A program made the position numbers and the translations under genes. This document shows, one piece after another, positions 47,330 to 58,618 of a stretch of 64,000 bases of DNA. The DNA lies in contig NZ_AP028934.1 in the NCBI RefSeq assembly GCF_036323475.1, positions 1 to 64,000 on the forward strand, written 5' to 3'. The notes beneath the pieces are model-generated. The model saw nothing but the letters and a program-made list of their open reading frames with translations. It had not been told where the DNA came from and did no database searches. The stretch's first letter is position 1; the number at the start of each line of letters is the position of its first letter. The stretch is from Solobacterium moorei (GTDB lineage Bacteria > Bacillota_I > Bacilli_A > Erysipelotrichales > Erysipelotrichaceae).

Positions 47330-49849
47330 ATGGCAGAAAATTATACACCAATGATGCAGCAGTATCTTGCAGTTAAAAAAGAATATGAAGACGCAATCTT
47401 GTTCTATCGCATAGGTGATTTCTATGAGATGTTCTTTGATGATGCGAAGATTGCATCGAAAGAATTAGATCTTGTACTTACAGGAAAGAATGCGGGTGTT
47501 GAGGAACGTGTGCCGATGTGTGGAATTCCACATCATGCGGCTGCTGCGTATATCCCAAGACTTGTATCTCGTGGTTTTAAGGTTGCGATTTGTGAACAGA
47601 CACAAGATCCAAAAGAAGCGGTTGGTTTAGTTACACGTGATGTGATCCGTGTCATTACACCAGGTACTGTCATGCAAGAAATCTCTGATGAAAAAGCCTC
47701 TGTATATTTAGCTGCGATTACCGATTATGGATATGGGTATTCTCTAGCAATTGTAGAAATGAGTACTGGTGAAAACTATGTACAGAATATCGAACATAAA
47801 GATGTGTTATTACTACAGACTTTATTACGTTCGAATGTACGTGAAGTTGTAGTACCTAGTGATTTTAAAGAAAAGACACTCAAGAGTTTTAGAGAACTGC
47901 AGATTGTCATTTCATATTGTGATGAAACACGTATTAAAGAGGAGTATCTACCACTAACCGAAGGTATTCTGAAAGATTACGATATGCATGCATATGGTCG
48001 AATGTTAAACTATCTGGAAAATACCCAGAAACACATGCTGGGTCACTTACAGGTGACACGCATTGAGCGTGAAGATGAAGTATTATACATGGATTTTGCG
48101 ACACGTCAGAATCTAGAGCTCGTACAATCCTTGCATGAAAATGGTAAGGCAATTACACTATGGTCATTTTTAGATGTGTGCAAGTCTGCGATGGGTTCAA
48201 GACAGCTACGTAAATGGATTGAAAAGCCACTTGTTTCAAGAGAGAAGATTGAAGCACGCTTTAATAAGACAGAATGGTTAATTCAAAACTTTATGCAAAG
48301 ACAACAGTTGCGTGATAGTTTTAGTAATATCTATGACTTACAAAGACTCATTGCTAGATGTGCAATGAATACAGCGAATGCGGTAGATTGCCAACGTTTG
48401 ACAAAGACATTAGCAGAAGTGCCTACAATTATGCATGCATTAGATGAGACTGTATTTGATGAGAAGCGTAAAGTTGATCCTCTACAGGAACTCTACCAGA
48501 AGCTGAAAGATGCGTTTGTGGATAATCCACCAGTACAGATTAGTGATGGTGGAATGTTTAGAGATGGCTATAACGCCGAACTCGATGAGGCACGCAAGAT
48601 TCAACATAGTGGTAGAACTTTCATTGCGGAATTAGAAGCTAAGGAAAGAGAAAGAACCGGTATCAAGACTCTCAAAATCGGCTATAACAAAGTCTTTGGC
48701 TATTACATTGAAATCTCCAAAGCAGCTGCACAAGCTGTACAGGATGATTGGGGATATATCCGTCGTCAAACATTAACGAATAATGAGCGTTTTATCTCTC
48801 CAGAATTAAAAGAGAAAGAAGACGCAATCTTACATGCGGAAGAAAATGCGATTCGCATTGAGAAACAATTATTCCAAATGATATTAGATGAAATCCGTGC
48901 ATACTTACCACGACTGCAAAAACTAAGTAAGTTTTTAGCAGAGGTAGATGCACAGGTTGCCATGGCAGAAGTATCCGCCAAGTATGGTTATGTCCGTCCG
49001 CAATTTGATGAAGACCGTCTTTTCATTGAAAATGGTAAGCACCCAATCTTGGATGATATGATGAAGAACCCAAAGTATGTCGCAAACTCTACGGATATGC
49101 ATAAAGATCAGGATATCTTACTCATTACTGGTCCAAACATGGGTGGTAAATCTACCTATATGCGTCAGACTGCACTAATCGTTATCATGGCACAGATGGG
49201 ATGTTTTGTTCCGGCGAAGAGCTGTATCATGCCTATTTTCGATAAGATCTTTACACGTATTGGTGCTTCAGATGATATCCTCAGTGGACAATCCACATTC
49301 ATGGTAGAAATGTCAGAAGCGAACCTTGCCTTGCAGGAGGCAACTTCCTCATCCTTAATCTTATTTGATGAGATTGGTAGAGGTACATCTACCTATGATG
49401 GTATGGCATTAGCACAGGCAATGATTGAATATATCGCAACCTGTATACATGCTAAGACGATGTTTAGTACACACTATCATGAACTAACTGTGATTTCTGA
49501 TAATCTTCCAAACGTGAAAAATATGCATGTTGTAGTAAAAGAAAATAATGATGAAGTCACATTCTTATATAAGATGGCAGACGGCCCGGCTGGTCATTCT
49601 TATGGTATTAATGTCGCAAGACTTGCGGGTTTACCAGACGCAGTATTAAATCGGGCAAAAGACTTACAGAAGGAATTAGAATCAACCAAGAGAGTCGTTC
49701 AGCAAAACTACCAGTTGGTAGAAATGCATAAGGAAGATCCACGTACAGAAGCTTTGATGGAGAAATTAAAACAAGTTGACCCAGATAATCTTTCTCCACG
49801 TGAAGCGTGGGTGATGTTAAGTGACCTTTGTGAGGAGGTAAAGAAGTAA
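47330..49849 (+). CDS. mutS: DNA mismatch repair protein MutS
   Basis: MutS recognises mismatches as a dimeric ATPase clamp. The 839 residues show the mismatch-binding FYEMF (Phe-x-Glu, about residue 36), connector and lever domains, Walker [14 protein letters not shown] (about 605), and [13 protein letters not shown]. Length is typical. It is followed directly by uvrA (TAATGG overlap), not by mutL as usual; MutL is not in the window. A -10 (TATAAT, 47302-47307) lies before the start, and a weak LexA-like ACATATGT follows it. Confidence 0.97.
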   Translation: MAENYTPMMQQYLAVKKEYEDAILFYRIGDFYEMFFDDAKIASKELDLVLTGKNAGVEERVPMCGIPHHAAAAYIPRLVSRGFKVAICEQTQDPKEAVGLVTRDVIRVITPGTVMQEISDEKASVYLAAITDYGYGYSLAIVEMSTGENYVQNIEHKDVLLLQTLLRSNVREVVVPSDFKEKTLKSFRELQIVISYCDETRIKEEYLPLTEGILKDYDMHAYGRMLNYLENTQKHMLGHLQVTRIEREDEVLYMDFATRQNLELVQSLHENGKAITLWSFLDVCKSAMGSRQLRKWIEKPLVSREKIEARFNKTEWLIQNFMQRQQLRDSFSNIYDLQRLIARCAMNTANAVDCQRLTKTLAEVPTIMHALDETVFDEKRKVDPLQELYQKLKDAFVDNPPVQISDGGMFRDGYNAELDEARKIQHSGRTFIAELEAKERERTGIKTLKIGYNKVFGYYIEISKAAAQAVQDDWGYIRRQTLTNNERFISPELKEKEDAILHAEENAIRIEKQLFQMILDEIRAYLPRLQKLSKFLAEVDAQVAMAEVSAKYGYVRPQFDEDRLFIENGKHPILDDMMKNPKYVANSTDMHKDQDILLITGPNMGGKSTYMRQTALIVIMAQMGCFVPAKSCIMPIFDKIFTRIGASDDILSGQSTFMVEMSEANLALQEATSSSLILFDEIGRGTSTYDGMALAQAMIEYIATCIHAKTMFSTHYHELTVISDNLPNVKNMHVVVKENNDEVTFLYKMADGPAGHSYGINVARLAGLPDAVLNRAKDLQKELESTKRVVQQNYQLVEMHKEDPRTEALMEKLKQVDPDNLSPREAWVMLSDLCEEVKK

Positions 49850-52689
49850 TGGAATTAGATAAGATTACAATACGAGGTGCCAAGGAGAATAACCTAAAGA
49901 ATATTTCCTTGGAAATACCTCGCAATAAAATGGTAGTAATGACAGGTCTTTCAGGAAGTGGAAAGACCTCACTTGCCTTTGATACGATTTACGCCGAAGG
50001 ACAAAGACGCTACGTGGAATCCCTTTCCGCATACGCAAGACAGTTCTTAGGTGGAGTTGAAAAACCAAATGTTGAGTTAATTGAAGGATTATCTCCAGCA
50101 ATTTCCATCGACCAGAAGACAACATCTAACAATCCACGATCTACGGTTGGAACTGTGACAGAAATCTATGACTACCTGCGTCTTTTATACGCAAGAACAG
50201 GTGTACCATACTGTCCTAATCACAATATTCCAATCACAGGGCAGACCATTACAGAAATGGTCAATCAAGTGATGGACTTACCAGATCGTAGTAAGCTAAC
50301 CATACTTGCGCCTACGGTTAGAAATAAAAAAGGAAGCTTCAAAGATGTATTTGCGAAGCTATTGAAGGATGGCTATATCCGGGTACGCATCAATGGTGAA
50401 GTAGTGATGTTAGAGGATGAACCAGAATTAGAAAAAAACAAACGTCATGATATTGATGTGGTGATTGACCGCATTGTAAAGACTGATGAGTCTAGATCAC
50501 GTGTATATGATTCCATAGAAACAGCACTGAATCTGGCAGATGGACATGCCATTGTACTCAATGGGGAAGAAGAATTGGATTTCTCCACACACTTCTCTTG
50601 TCATATCTGTGGCTTTACAGTGCCAAAGCTAGAGCCACGTTTATTCTCATTTAATGCGCCAATTGGTGCCTGTGATAACTGTCATGGTTTGGGTATTACA
50701 GAAGAAGTTGATGTGGATAATTTAATTCCAGATCGTTCCAAGTCTATCCGTCAAGGTGGTATTCGATACTATAAGAATATTATCGGTACAGATAACATTG
50801 AATGGCAGACATTCTCGGTCTTACTTAAACACTATAAGATTGATTTAGATACACCAATCAAAGATCTTACCAAGAAACAACTAGAAGTAATCCTCTATGG
50901 TAGTGATGCGCCAATTCGTTATACCATCACATCCTCTGGTGGCAATAGTTATAACCGTAATGACTTCATCGAAGGAATTAAGAATATGATTGAACGTCGT
51001 TACGTAGAAACAACCAGTTCTATGAGTAAAGAGTGGTATCACTCCTTTATGGTAGAGTCAGTATGTCCAAAGTGTCATGGACGTAGATTAAATCCAGAGG
51101 CACTCAGTGTACGTGTTGGAGATAAGAATATCAACGAATTTACGCAACTATCCGTAGGCAAAGCATTGGATTGGATTAACAATTTAAAGCTTGATGTTGA
51201 AAAGACAAAGATTGCCGAGTTAGTACTCAAAGAAATTCGTAACCGCTTATCCTTCTTGAAGGATGTAGGTCTAGAATATCTATCTCTTGATCGTTTAGCA
51301 GGAACACTCTCTGGTGGTGAAGCACAACGTATTCGTCTAGCAACTCAAATTGGTTCAAGACTATCAGGTGTTTTATATGTATTGGATGAGCCATCCATCG
51401 GTTTACATCAACGTGACAATAGTAAGTTGATCAAGACTCTACAAAATATGAGAGACCTTGGTAACTCATTAATTATCGTAGAACACGATGAAGATACGAT
51501 GTTACATTCAGATTGGATTGTGGATATTGGACCTGGTGCAGGTATCCATGGTGGTGAAGTCATCGCAAATGGCACACCAGAAGAAATCAAGAATTCTCCA
51601 AACTCCATTACAGGACAATACTTATCTGGTAGAAAAGTTATTTCAATGCCAGAAACACGTCGTAAGGGTAGTGGTAAGGTTGTAGAACTGAAGGGTGTAT
51701 CCGAACATAACCTCAAAAATATCAATGTAAAATTTCCACTAGGGAAGATGGTACTTGTGACAGGCGTATCTGGTTCTGGTAAGAGTACATTAGTCAATGA
51801 TGTATTCATGAAAGCAGTCCAACAAAACCTTGGAAAACAAAAAGCGAACCCAGGTAAGTATAAGTCTATCAAGGGACTTGAGAATATCGATAAGTTAGTA
51901 CAAATCGACCAAGATCCAATTGGACGTACACCACGTTCTAACCCAGCTACATATACCGGAGTATTTGATGATATCCGTGATATCTTCGCCAAGACACCAG
52001 AAGCGAGATTGCGTGGTTATGAAAAGGGAAGATTCTCCTTTAATGTAAAAGGTGGACGTTGTGAAGCTTGCCAAGGTGATGGTGTAAAGGTTATCTCTAT
52101 GAACTTTTTACCAGATGTTTATGTACCATGTGAAGTGTGTCACGGCAAGAGATATAACGAAGAAACATTACAGTGTACCTATAAAGGTAAGAATATCTAC
52201 GATGTATTAGAGATGACAGTTGAAGATTCACTCGATTTCTTTGCGAATCATCCAAAGATTAAGAATAAGTTACAGACACTCTCTGATGTAGGTTTAAATT
52301 ACATCAAACTGGGACAGTCCTCTACAACACTCTCTGGTGGTGAAGCACAACGTGTCAAGCTCGCCAGTGAATTACAGAAACGTCCAACGGGTAAGACTAT
52401 CTATATCTTAGATGAACCTACAACAGGGCTACATACAGATGACGTCAATCGCTTAATCGCTGTACTAGAAAGAATTGTGGACAACGGGGATACAGTTATC
52501 ATCATTGAACATAATCTAGATGTGATTAAGTGTGCTGACTGGATTATTGACTTAGGCCCTGAAGGTGGCGATGGTGGTGGAACAATCGTTGCGCAAGGAA
52601 CGCCCGAAGATATTATCAAAGTGAAAGAAAGCTGGACAGGTCAGTATTTAAAGAAAACAATTGAATGGACAAAAGAACATCAAAAGTAA
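49849..52689 (+). CDS. uvrA: Excinuclease ABC subunit A
   Basis: UvrA recognises bulky lesions and loads UvrB. The 946 residues contain two ABC cassettes: Walker [11 protein letters not shown] (about 33-42) with signature [12 protein letters not shown], and the second [10 protein letters not shown] (about 640) with [12 protein letters not shown], plus zinc-binding CHICGF and CDNCHG motifs and EACQGDGV. Length is standard. It shares one base with mutS, forming a repair operon; uvrB is not in the window. A perfect hairpin follows the stop. Confidence 0.97.
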   Translation: MELDKITIRGAKENNLKNISLEIPRNKMVVMTGLSGSGKTSLAFDTIYAEGQRRYVESLSAYARQFLGGVEKPNVELIEGLSPAISIDQKTTSNNPRSTVGTVTEIYDYLRLLYARTGVPYCPNHNIPITGQTITEMVNQVMDLPDRSKLTILAPTVRNKKGSFKDVFAKLLKDGYIRVRINGEVVMLEDEPELEKNKRHDIDVVIDRIVKTDESRSRVYDSIETALNLADGHAIVLNGEEELDFSTHFSCHICGFTVPKLEPRLFSFNAPIGACDNCHGLGITEEVDVDNLIPDRSKSIRQGGIRYYKNIIGTDNIEWQTFSVLLKHYKIDLDTPIKDLTKKQLEVILYGSDAPIRYTITSSGGNSYNRNDFIEGIKNMIERRYVETTSSMSKEWYHSFMVESVCPKCHGRRLNPEALSVRVGDKNINEFTQLSVGKALDWINNLKLDVEKTKIAELVLKEIRNRLSFLKDVGLEYLSLDRLAGTLSGGEAQRIRLATQIGSRLSGVLYVLDEPSIGLHQRDNSKLIKTLQNMRDLGNSLIIVEHDEDTMLHSDWIVDIGPGAGIHGGEVIANGTPEEIKNSPNSITGQYLSGRKVISMPETRRKGSGKVVELKGVSEHNLKNINVKFPLGKMVLVTGVSGSGKSTLVNDVFMKAVQQNLGKQKANPGKYKSIKGLENIDKLVQIDQDPIGRTPRSNPATYTGVFDDIRDIFAKTPEARLRGYEKGRFSFNVKGGRCEACQGDGVKVISMNFLPDVYVPCEVCHGKRYNEETLQCTYKGKNIYDVLEMTVEDSLDFFANHPKIKNKLQTLSDVGLNYIKLGQSSTTLSGGEAQRVKLASELQKRPTGKTIYILDEPTTGLHTDDVNRLIAVLERIVDNGDTVIIIEHNLDVIKCADWIIDLGPEGGDGGGTIVAQGTPEDIIKVKESWTGQYLKKTIEWTKEHQK

Positions 52690-52711
52690 ATGGATGCTGA
52701 GGCATCCATTT
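52688..52711. terminator. Terminator between uvrA and the MBOAT gene
   Basis: Perfect 10-bp stem AAATGGATGC (52688-52697) with GCATCCATTT (52702-52711), loop TGAG. It overlaps the uvrA stop and serves two convergent units; T tracts are short. Confidence 0.7.
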
Positions 52712-52720
52712 CATGTACAA

Positions 52721-54235
52721 TTAGAACTCTGCGTATATCATCGCAACGATATCATATCCAGGACCATAGGCACTAAATATGAGAGTTGTGAAGATACAGG
52801 TATAGATGATAGACCAACGTATCCATGTTGGTTTTTGCTCGATTGCATTACGGATCGAACCGTGGAATTCCTTATAGATATCCACAAGGAATATGGTTAG
52901 GGCTCCAACAATCACAATGATCCAATCAATCATGTCCAAACGTAAGAATGGTAATGTGCCATTAAATGTGGATAGATTGAAGTTTGTAAAGATACTGCTA
53001 AACATCGTCCACCCAACTGCTAAAGTCTGGGCTCTGAAGAATAGCTCGCCAATGATAACAATGATAAATAACTTTATAAATCTAAAGAGGCGTAAGCCAA
53101 TATGATTATCATCTATCTGATATTTCTTTAAGAAAGTATCGATGGGTTTTTTCAATATAATTTCTAGAACCATGAAACAGAAGTAATAAAGACCATAGAA
53201 GATATAAGACCAATAAGGACCGTGCCATAAACCATTTAAGAACCATACTGCAAATAGCGCAATGAATGGTCCGATGAACTTACCTGCTGCCTTGCTAAAA
53301 TGTTTTGTAAAGAACTTTGATAGACGGCGAATTGGTTTGGCAAGTGAAATCGGATAGAAGACATAGTCACGTAGGAAAGTACCCAGTGTGATATGCCAAC
53401 GACGCCAGAAGTCAGAAGCGTTCTCAGCGAAGAATGGTTGTCTAAAGTTTTCTGGTAATTTAATTCCAAAGATTTCTGCACTACCTAAGCAGATATCTAC
53501 GATACCTGAGAAATCCATATACAACTGGATTGTACATAGTACAGCACCGATAAGACTAAACAATCCATCTTGTGTGTAGGATGTAAAGATTTTACTGACT
53601 GCAGGATCTAGTCTATCTGCGATAATCATCTTCTTCATCAAACCGAATAGAATTCGTTGACTACCAAACTTCAGATTTTGATATGTAATTGGATTACCTG
53701 CATGAATACTATCTTTGATTTCATTGAAACGTGTAATTGGGCCTTGAATCAAGGTAGGGAAGAAATTTGCGTATACTGCAAAATCCACAATACTATGATC
53801 AGAGTGAATCTTTCCACTTGATGTATCTATCAAATAGGAAATCATTTGTAAGGTATAATAGCTAATTCCAATTGGGGCGATTAAGCGTACAGGTGTAAAT
53901 GGTTGATGGAAGATAGCGAAGATATTTTCGCCAAAGAAATTTGTATACTTTAATACAACCAATACACCAAGGTTAATTACTATCGCTATGAAAAGAGATA
54001 TCTTTTTGGTTTTCTTATTTGCTGTATGATCAATGACTTTCGCAGATACATACGTTATTAACATGGTAATCACTTGATATACAAGGAAGAACTTTGACCA
54101 TATAAAGAAGAAAGCATAGTTTGCGAGTAATAGTACAAACTTTCTGAACTTCTGTGGACAAAGCTGATATAACATAATTATCATCGGTAAGAAGGCTACG
54201 AAATAGAGTGGAGCGGAGTACATCAGTTTATTCAT
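52721..54235 (-). CDS. MBOAT-family O-acyltransferase (AlgI/DltB-like)
   Basis: A polytopic membrane enzyme that moves acyl groups to an extracellular carrier. The 504 residues have about ten to twelve hydrophobic helices, the MBOAT signature region YYTLQMISYLIDTSSGK, QGPITRFNE, SDFWRRWHITLGTFLRDYVF, and the catalytic His in FLNGLWHGPYWSYIFYG. AlgI relatives acetylate polysaccharides; DltB adds D-alanine. The dlt partners (DltA, DltC) are not next to it, and the coupled SGNH gene points to polysaccharide or teichoic acid acetylation. The start at 54235 follows GGAGGT and overlaps the upstream gene by four bases. Confidence 0.87.
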   Translation of the reverse strand: MNKLMYSAPLYFVAFLPMIIMLYQLCPQKFRKFVLLLANYAFFFIWSKFFLVYQVITMLITYVSAKVIDHTANKKTKKISLFIAIVINLGVLVVLKYTNFFGENIFAIFHQPFTPVRLIAPIGISYYTLQMISYLIDTSSGKIHSDHSIVDFAVYANFFPTLIQGPITRFNEIKDSIHAGNPITYQNLKFGSQRILFGLMKKMIIADRLDPAVSKIFTSYTQDGLFSLIGAVLCTIQLYMDFSGIVDICLGSAEIFGIKLPENFRQPFFAENASDFWRRWHITLGTFLRDYVFYPISLAKPIRRLSKFFTKHFSKAAGKFIGPFIALFAVWFLNGLWHGPYWSYIFYGLYYFCFMVLEIILKKPIDTFLKKYQIDDNHIGLRLFRFIKLFIIVIIGELFFRAQTLAVGWTMFSSIFTNFNLSTFNGTLPFLRLDMIDWIIVIVGALTIFLVDIYKEFHGSIRNAIEQKPTWIRWSIIYTCIFTTLIFSAYGPGYDIVAMIYAEF

Positions 54236-55158
54236 TTTGTACCTCCGAAGAGAGCTTGATAGTCTGCTTCCCATTGGGAATACGCAGAATCATTACGGTG
54301 GTCTGTTAATTCGTAATTTTCCTGTAAATATTTACCCAAGGCATTCATGAACTTAACAGAGCCACTATAATTAAGATGATCTCCACCATCACGAGAATCA
54401 GTTAACCAGTTGATATTTAATTCTTCCGGCCTCAAATTGTAGTCAACATAGGTTACGTTGTTCTGATCACACCATGCCTGCAAAGCATTATGTTTGCTTG
54501 TTGTCCAGTTGAGGGGATTTGGTGCACTTACCATCAATAACTGTGTGCCATGTTGATCTAATATTTCTTTGATTTGACGCATGTATTCCAAGGTCCATGA
54601 ATCAACAGGGTAGGATGTACTATCCGCAGTCATATAATCCAATGTACCTGTATAAGGCATAGCTTGATTGGTAGCACTAAAGCCTTTCCATTTATCAGCA
54701 GACTCCGGATATAATAGATACTCCTTATAGAGTTCATGATAATTAAAGATAGGTAGATACTTCGCTAGAAGAATACGTTTTTTTCTAAGTGCAGTTAGAA
54801 AAAAATTCGTTTCCATGACAACTAGTTTTGGTGATTGATATTGATACATTTTCTTTATAAGTGCTAGTGTATCAACAGACCATTGATAGTTTGTACACAG
54901 ATTAAAGGAACTAACACCTTGATTGTGAAAAAGTGTTACTGGATCAAAAGCAGCCTTTCCTTCACTGTCGCCTAAAAACATGACATCGATGGAATTATCT
55001 TTCTCCATGGATAGATATTTTAACTTTGCCATGACGTATTTATATTGGTATCCATATTCCCGACCCTTATAAAAAGGAATCTGAATGAGCATAAATAAAA
55101 TGGATAGTACGAGTGTAAAAAGTACAAAATGTTTGAAATGTTGATGGACGCGACGCAT
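54232..55158 (-). CDS. SGNH-fold acyltransferase-like protein (AlgX/AlgJ- or DltD-like)
   Basis: A 308-residue protein with one N-terminal membrane helix (about 12-30, FVLFTLVLSILFMLIQIPF) and an outside domain. The SGNH catalytic motifs are visible: VMFLGDSEGKAAF (nucleophile Ser in GDSE) and the C-terminal DGGDHLNYSG with Asp-x-x-His. This two-part system (MBOAT plus SGNH partner) is known from alginate and peptidoglycan acetylation and from DltB-DltD. The start at 55158 follows GAGGTG. It is the first gene of a two-gene unit with the MBOAT gene. Confidence 0.82.
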   Translation of the reverse strand: MRRVHQHFKHFVLFTLVLSILFMLIQIPFYKGREYGYQYKYVMAKLKYLSMEKDNSIDVMFLGDSEGKAAFDPVTLFHNQGVSSFNLCTNYQWSVDTLALIKKMYQYQSPKLVVMETNFFLTALRKKRILLAKYLPIFNYHELYKEYLLYPESADKWKGFSATNQAMPYTGTLDYMTADSTSYPVDSWTLEYMRQIKEILDQHGTQLLMVSAPNPLNWTTSKHNALQAWCDQNNVTYVDYNLRPEELNINWLTDSRDGGDHLNYSGSVKFMNALGKYLQENYELTDHRNDSAYSQWEADYQALFGGTK

Positions 55159-55240
55159 TGAATCATTCACCTCTTCTAAAAAATAACCCATTATTAATTG
55201 TATGTTGTATTTTCCTTTTTTTCGAGTACTTTTATCAAAT

Positions 55241-55426
55241 TTAATAGGGGTTCTTCATATAGTAGCCTCTAAAAGCCATTGTTTTATGGTAATTTAGTGC
55301 AAACTTTAATAGAATCTCAACCTTCTCTAGCTTGTTATGTGGTGGATTCATCATAAAAGAGAAGAGATTCAGATATCCTTGTAATTCTTCTCTGTTGAAT
55401 CCTAGATGGACATTTAGAAACTTCTT
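55241..55426 (-). pseudogene. Transposase C-terminal remnant (IS1595-like)
   Basis: About 61 open codons on the minus strand read KKFLNVHLGFNREELQGYLN followed by a region ending in KTMAFRGYYMKNPY and a stop. The pattern FNREELQGYLNLFSF and NKLEKVEILL matches the C-terminal end of ISXO2/IS1595-type transposases. There is no start codon, no N-terminal part and no terminal repeat nearby, so this is an old fragment. It differs in sequence from the fragments at 2870 and 10186. The rest of the gap (55159-55240 and 55427-55525) shows no gene. Confidence 0.65.
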
Positions 55427-55525
55427 TCATAAATCACAATAGTGATTGAGCTTATTTAAGGGATTTGGCTAGTCATGGCTGTATATTTTGTATAAAACTA
55501 ACATATCTACATGATTAATAAGTCA

Positions 55526-55534
55526 TGTTATAAT
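55526..55534 (+). promoter_or_regulatory. Extended -10 promoter of hprK
   Basis: TGTTATAAT (TG-n-TATAAT) at 55526-55534, 24 bases before the hprK start. Confidence 0.5.
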
Positions 55535-55557
55535 AAACGGTATTGATGGAGGACGAT

Positions 55558-56502
55558 ATGTCGGAAAAAACTTATGAGAAAAAAGTAGGAATTCGTGATA
55601 TTGTATCTTTCTTCCAGTTAGAACAACTAACAGGAGATGATTCTTCTTTAGATAGATGGACAGTTATTCAGGACTTAAATCGTCCTGGTTTTGAACTTGC
55701 CGGTGTGTTTAAGGGTACGGAACCTCGTCGTATTGTTATCATCGGTAATAAAGAATCAGAGTTTATTCATACGATGAGTGAGGATGACCAAAGAGCTAGA
55801 TTCCAGTTCTTAATGGATGGTCTTACCCCATGTATTATTATTACGAGTGGAAATGAGATTCCAAATATACTTAGGGAAGTCGCAATATATAACAACTTCC
55901 CTGTGTTGCGCACATATCTAGAGACTTACCGTTTAACTGCGGATTTAATCACATTCTTAGATGAAAAGTTAGCACCTATCGATACAATGTCTGGTGTTTT
56001 GATGTCTGTATATGGTCTGGGTGTCATGATTCTTGGTGAGAGTGGTATGGGTAAATCTGAGACTGCTTTAGATCTCATTCGTGATGGTCAGGTGCTTATC
56101 TCAGATGACCGTGTGGATGTACAGCATATCCAAAATAGTATTTATGGACACGCACCAGCAATCACAAAGGGTTTACTAGAAATCCGCGGTATTGGTGTCA
56201 TCAACGTTGAAAAGATGTTTGGTGCTTCTGCAGTCGCTGATCGTGCTGAAGTAAAACTTGTTATTCGCATGGTACCATTTGAAAGAGATGCGGAATATAA
56301 CCGCATCGGTGATGAAACAAAACGCTATACAAAGATTCTAGGTGTCCCTGTACCAACAATTGTTATTCCAGTTAGTGCAGGTCGTAATACCTTTGTCTTG
56401 GTTGAATCAGCAGTTAGAAACTTTAGATTGCAAGAGGCAGGTTATAGTGGAGCTGCCGAAATCAACGAACGATTTTCTCGTTTTGTAGGAAAGGATGAAT
56501 AA
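55558..56502 (+). CDS. hprK: HPr kinase/phosphorylase
   Basis: HprK phosphorylates Ser46 of HPr and reverses it, controlling carbon catabolite repression. The 314 residues have the N-terminal domain with LNRPGFELAG, the P-loop GESGMGKSETAL (about 153-164), the acid-base ISDDRVDV and the HPrK signature LLEIRGIGVINVEKMFG. ATG 55558 follows GGAGGA at seven bases. The gene overlaps the next ORF by eight bases, repeating the hprK-lgt-ppaX order of Bacillus. HPr and EI are not in the window. Confidence 0.96.
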   Translation: MSEKTYEKKVGIRDIVSFFQLEQLTGDDSSLDRWTVIQDLNRPGFELAGVFKGTEPRRIVIIGNKESEFIHTMSEDDQRARFQFLMDGLTPCIIITSGNEIPNILREVAIYNNFPVLRTYLETYRLTADLITFLDEKLAPIDTMSGVLMSVYGLGVMILGESGMGKSETALDLIRDGQVLISDDRVDVQHIQNSIYGHAPAITKGLLEIRGIGVINVEKMFGASAVADRAEVKLVIRMVPFERDAEYNRIGDETKRYTKILGVPVPTIVIPVSAGRNTFVLVESAVRNFRLQEAGYSGAAEINERFSRFVGKDE

Positions 56503-57877
56503 AATGACATTTTTCCCCGATGATAGAACTTTACTGATGATAGGGAATTTCCGCATTCCAACATATCTCGTAGCAGCGATATTCGCTGTAATCGTAGTAT
56601 TTATATTTTTATTAAAAGAAAACAAGAAACATGGTTATAAACGCATTGTAGCAGTTGAATTATTCTTATTCTGTGCTGCAGGTGGATTTATCTTTAGCCG
56701 TTTATTCTGGGTATTGGGTAATCTATCTGAATACATGAAATATACACCATACATCTTCTTGATTACTGATGGTGGATATGATGCGACTGGTGGTTTGATT
56801 GGTGTAGCCCTAGGTACATGGGTATATACACATGAACACTATATGAGTTGGCGTCGTGCACTAGATATGACTGCACCACTTGCGATGTTAATGATTACGA
56901 TTACTAGAATTGGTCGAGCAATGGCTACTCGTACATTATTGTTTGTAATTGCACTAGACTTTATTGGTTTCTTAATCATCTGGTTTGAAATCCACCGCTA
57001 CCGTGAGGGCAGAAGACGTGGTGAAACAGCAGCCACAACATTTATGTGGTTTGGATTAATCTCATTTTTAGCTACTGTATTCAAGTGGGATGTACGTGGT
57101 ACACATGATGTCATCATGGCAGGTCTTAGTGTAGTCGTTGCCTTACTTGGTTACATTTATCTCCATACACATCCATTAGATAAGCCAGTTATCTTATTTG
57201 ACTTAGATGGAACATTGATGGATAGCCGTCGTATGGTATTGTTGTGCTTTGGATATTTTTTCAAGAAGTATAGTAATATCAAGAACTTTACAATTGATAA
57301 ACAAAGAAAGGTATTCATTCAGCCTCTTCGTACTTCCTTCAAGGAATTCTTCCCTGAGCAGGATGATGCCAAGTTGGCAGAAGAATATCGTACATACCAA
57401 GGATCATTCTCATGGTCCAATGACGTAACACTATTTCCACATACAGAAGAAGTTTTACATGACTTATGGGAAGACGGGTATAAGTTAGGTATTGTGTCTT
57501 CACGTTTAACAGAATCTTGTGATTCATGGTTAAGACAGTTCAAGTTATCTTATTTTGATGTAGTAGTTGGTCGTGACCAATATGATAAGGCAAAACCATC
57601 TCCAGCAGGTATCTTATATGCATGCAAGAGATTAAAAGAAGGTCATGACAACTGTATCTATATCGGTGATAGTAAGTCAGATATCTTGGCAGCGAAGGCA
57701 GCTGGATGTTATGCGATTGGTTTTTATCCAAAGCGTAACGATCCAACAGCAGATGAACGTGACAAGTTAAAGCTTGGAGAATTAGAATCTGCAAAACCAA
57801 ACGCAATCATCGGAGATTTATCTGAACTAAAAGACATCTTAAAAGAGACACACGGTTGGACATACGAAAAGTTATAA
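56495..57877 (+). CDS. Degenerate Lgt-like membrane domain fused to PpaX-like HAD phosphatase
   Basis: Residues 1-225 are a polytopic membrane part (about six helices) aligned in pattern to prolipoprotein diacylglyceryl transferase: GGYDATGGLIGVALGTWVY corresponds to the GG-FHGG-G stretch and DMTAPLAMLMITITRIGRAM to the GRIGNFINGE region. The catalytic His and the Asn-Phe-Asn-Glu signature are absent. Residues 230-460 are a HAD hydrolase: DLDGTLMDS (236-244), GIVSSRL, AKPSP, and YIGDSKSDILAAKAAG, like PpaX pyrophosphatase. In Bacillus hprK, lgt and ppaX are separate neighbours; here the second and third are one protein. The start may also be ATG 56504. A PPi-hydrolysing role beside HprK is plausible. 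Confidence 0.8.
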   Translation: MNKMTFFPDDRTLLMIGNFRIPTYLVAAIFAVIVVFIFLLKENKKHGYKRIVAVELFLFCAAGGFIFSRLFWVLGNLSEYMKYTPYIFLITDGGYDATGGLIGVALGTWVYTHEHYMSWRRALDMTAPLAMLMITITRIGRAMATRTLLFVIALDFIGFLIIWFEIHRYREGRRRGETAATTFMWFGLISFLATVFKWDVRGTHDVIMAGLSVVVALLGYIYLHTHPLDKPVILFDLDGTLMDSRRMVLLCFGYFFKKYSNIKNFTIDKQRKVFIQPLRTSFKEFFPEQDDAKLAEEYRTYQGSFSWSNDVTLFPHTEEVLHDLWEDGYKLGIVSSRLTESCDSWLRQFKLSYFDVVVGRDQYDKAKPSPAGILYACKRLKEGHDNCIYIGDSKSDILAAKAAGCYAIGFYPKRNDPTADERDKLKLGELESAKPNAIIGDLSELKDILKETHGWTYEKL

Positions 57878-57883
57878 AAATAT

Positions 57884-57915
57884 GCCAAGCTGGATGGATA
57901 TTCTGGCTTGGTTTT
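57884..57915 (+). terminator. Terminator after the fusion gene
   Basis: CCAAGC (57885-57890) and GCTTGG (57906-57911) with TTTTC after. The right arm TTCTGGCTTGG recurs inverted at 59158-59168, in the terminator downstream of the next two genes. Confidence 0.6.
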
Positions 57916-57977
57916 CTTTTTGGAATATCAAAATATAATCTATAATAAGGGTTAGGTTAATCGTTGTTGGAGGAACT

Positions 57978-58556
57978 ATGAGCGAACTTGAGAAATATAG
58001 AATATTAAGTGCAGGGAAAGCATTTGGTGACCGTGCGAAAATTGCGTTGGCACTACTTGATAGCCAAACAGCCTATGAAGAATTAAAAGAAGAAGCAGCG
58101 CAAAATATGGTTGCTGGAAGCTATAGCTGTGCTGGTGGTGATCCAAGTGTGATACTTGAAAAAATCACAATCGAAATGATATGCCGCGATACTCGTAATA
58201 CCTGGTATTTACCTGATGTTGTTAAGTTCTGGGATAGACGTTTTGGTAGCCTACTAGAAGCGAAGTTTTTCTGTTATGACGATGATGAAGAAACTTGGAG
58301 TAAAATCCTATACAAATTCTTCATTAAATTACAATGGATGCCAAAAAGAGAAGACTATAGTTCCACAAGAAGTTATAACAATGTTTGGGGATTCTTTGCG
58401 GAAATTTTAGCAGTAGTAAAACAGAACAATCATCCAGAATTTGATAAGTATTATGAAATTGCAGTTCAAAATGGAATGGATTCGAGTGTATTAGAGAAAA
58501 AATTAAAAGAACTAACTGAAGTAAAACAGTCTTTCATTGAGATTGAAATGAATTGA
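57978..58556 (+). CDS. Unknown 192-residue protein
   Basis: A soluble protein with GGAGGAA seven bases before its ATG. Seen: helix MSELEKYRILSAGKAFGDRA, an acidic Gly/Ser segment AGSYSCAGGDPSVILEK, FWDRRFGSLLEAKFFCYDD, and a C-terminal Lys/Glu helix. No signal peptide, membrane segment or catalytic motif is recognised. It is followed 62 bases later by the metallopeptidase-like gene, and both lie between two related terminators (57884 and 59152), so they form a small separate unit. Confidence 0.55.
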   Translation: MSELEKYRILSAGKAFGDRAKIALALLDSQTAYEELKEEAAQNMVAGSYSCAGGDPSVILEKITIEMICRDTRNTWYLPDVVKFWDRRFGSLLEAKFFCYDDDEETWSKILYKFFIKLQWMPKREDYSSTRSYNNVWGFFAEILAVVKQNNHPEFDKYYEIAVQNGMDSSVLEKKLKELTEVKQSFIEIEMN

Positions 58557-58618
58557 GTTACATGCAGAAAACTGAATAGGAGAATGAGCGATATATCGCA
58601 TTGCATAGAAAGGAAGCG

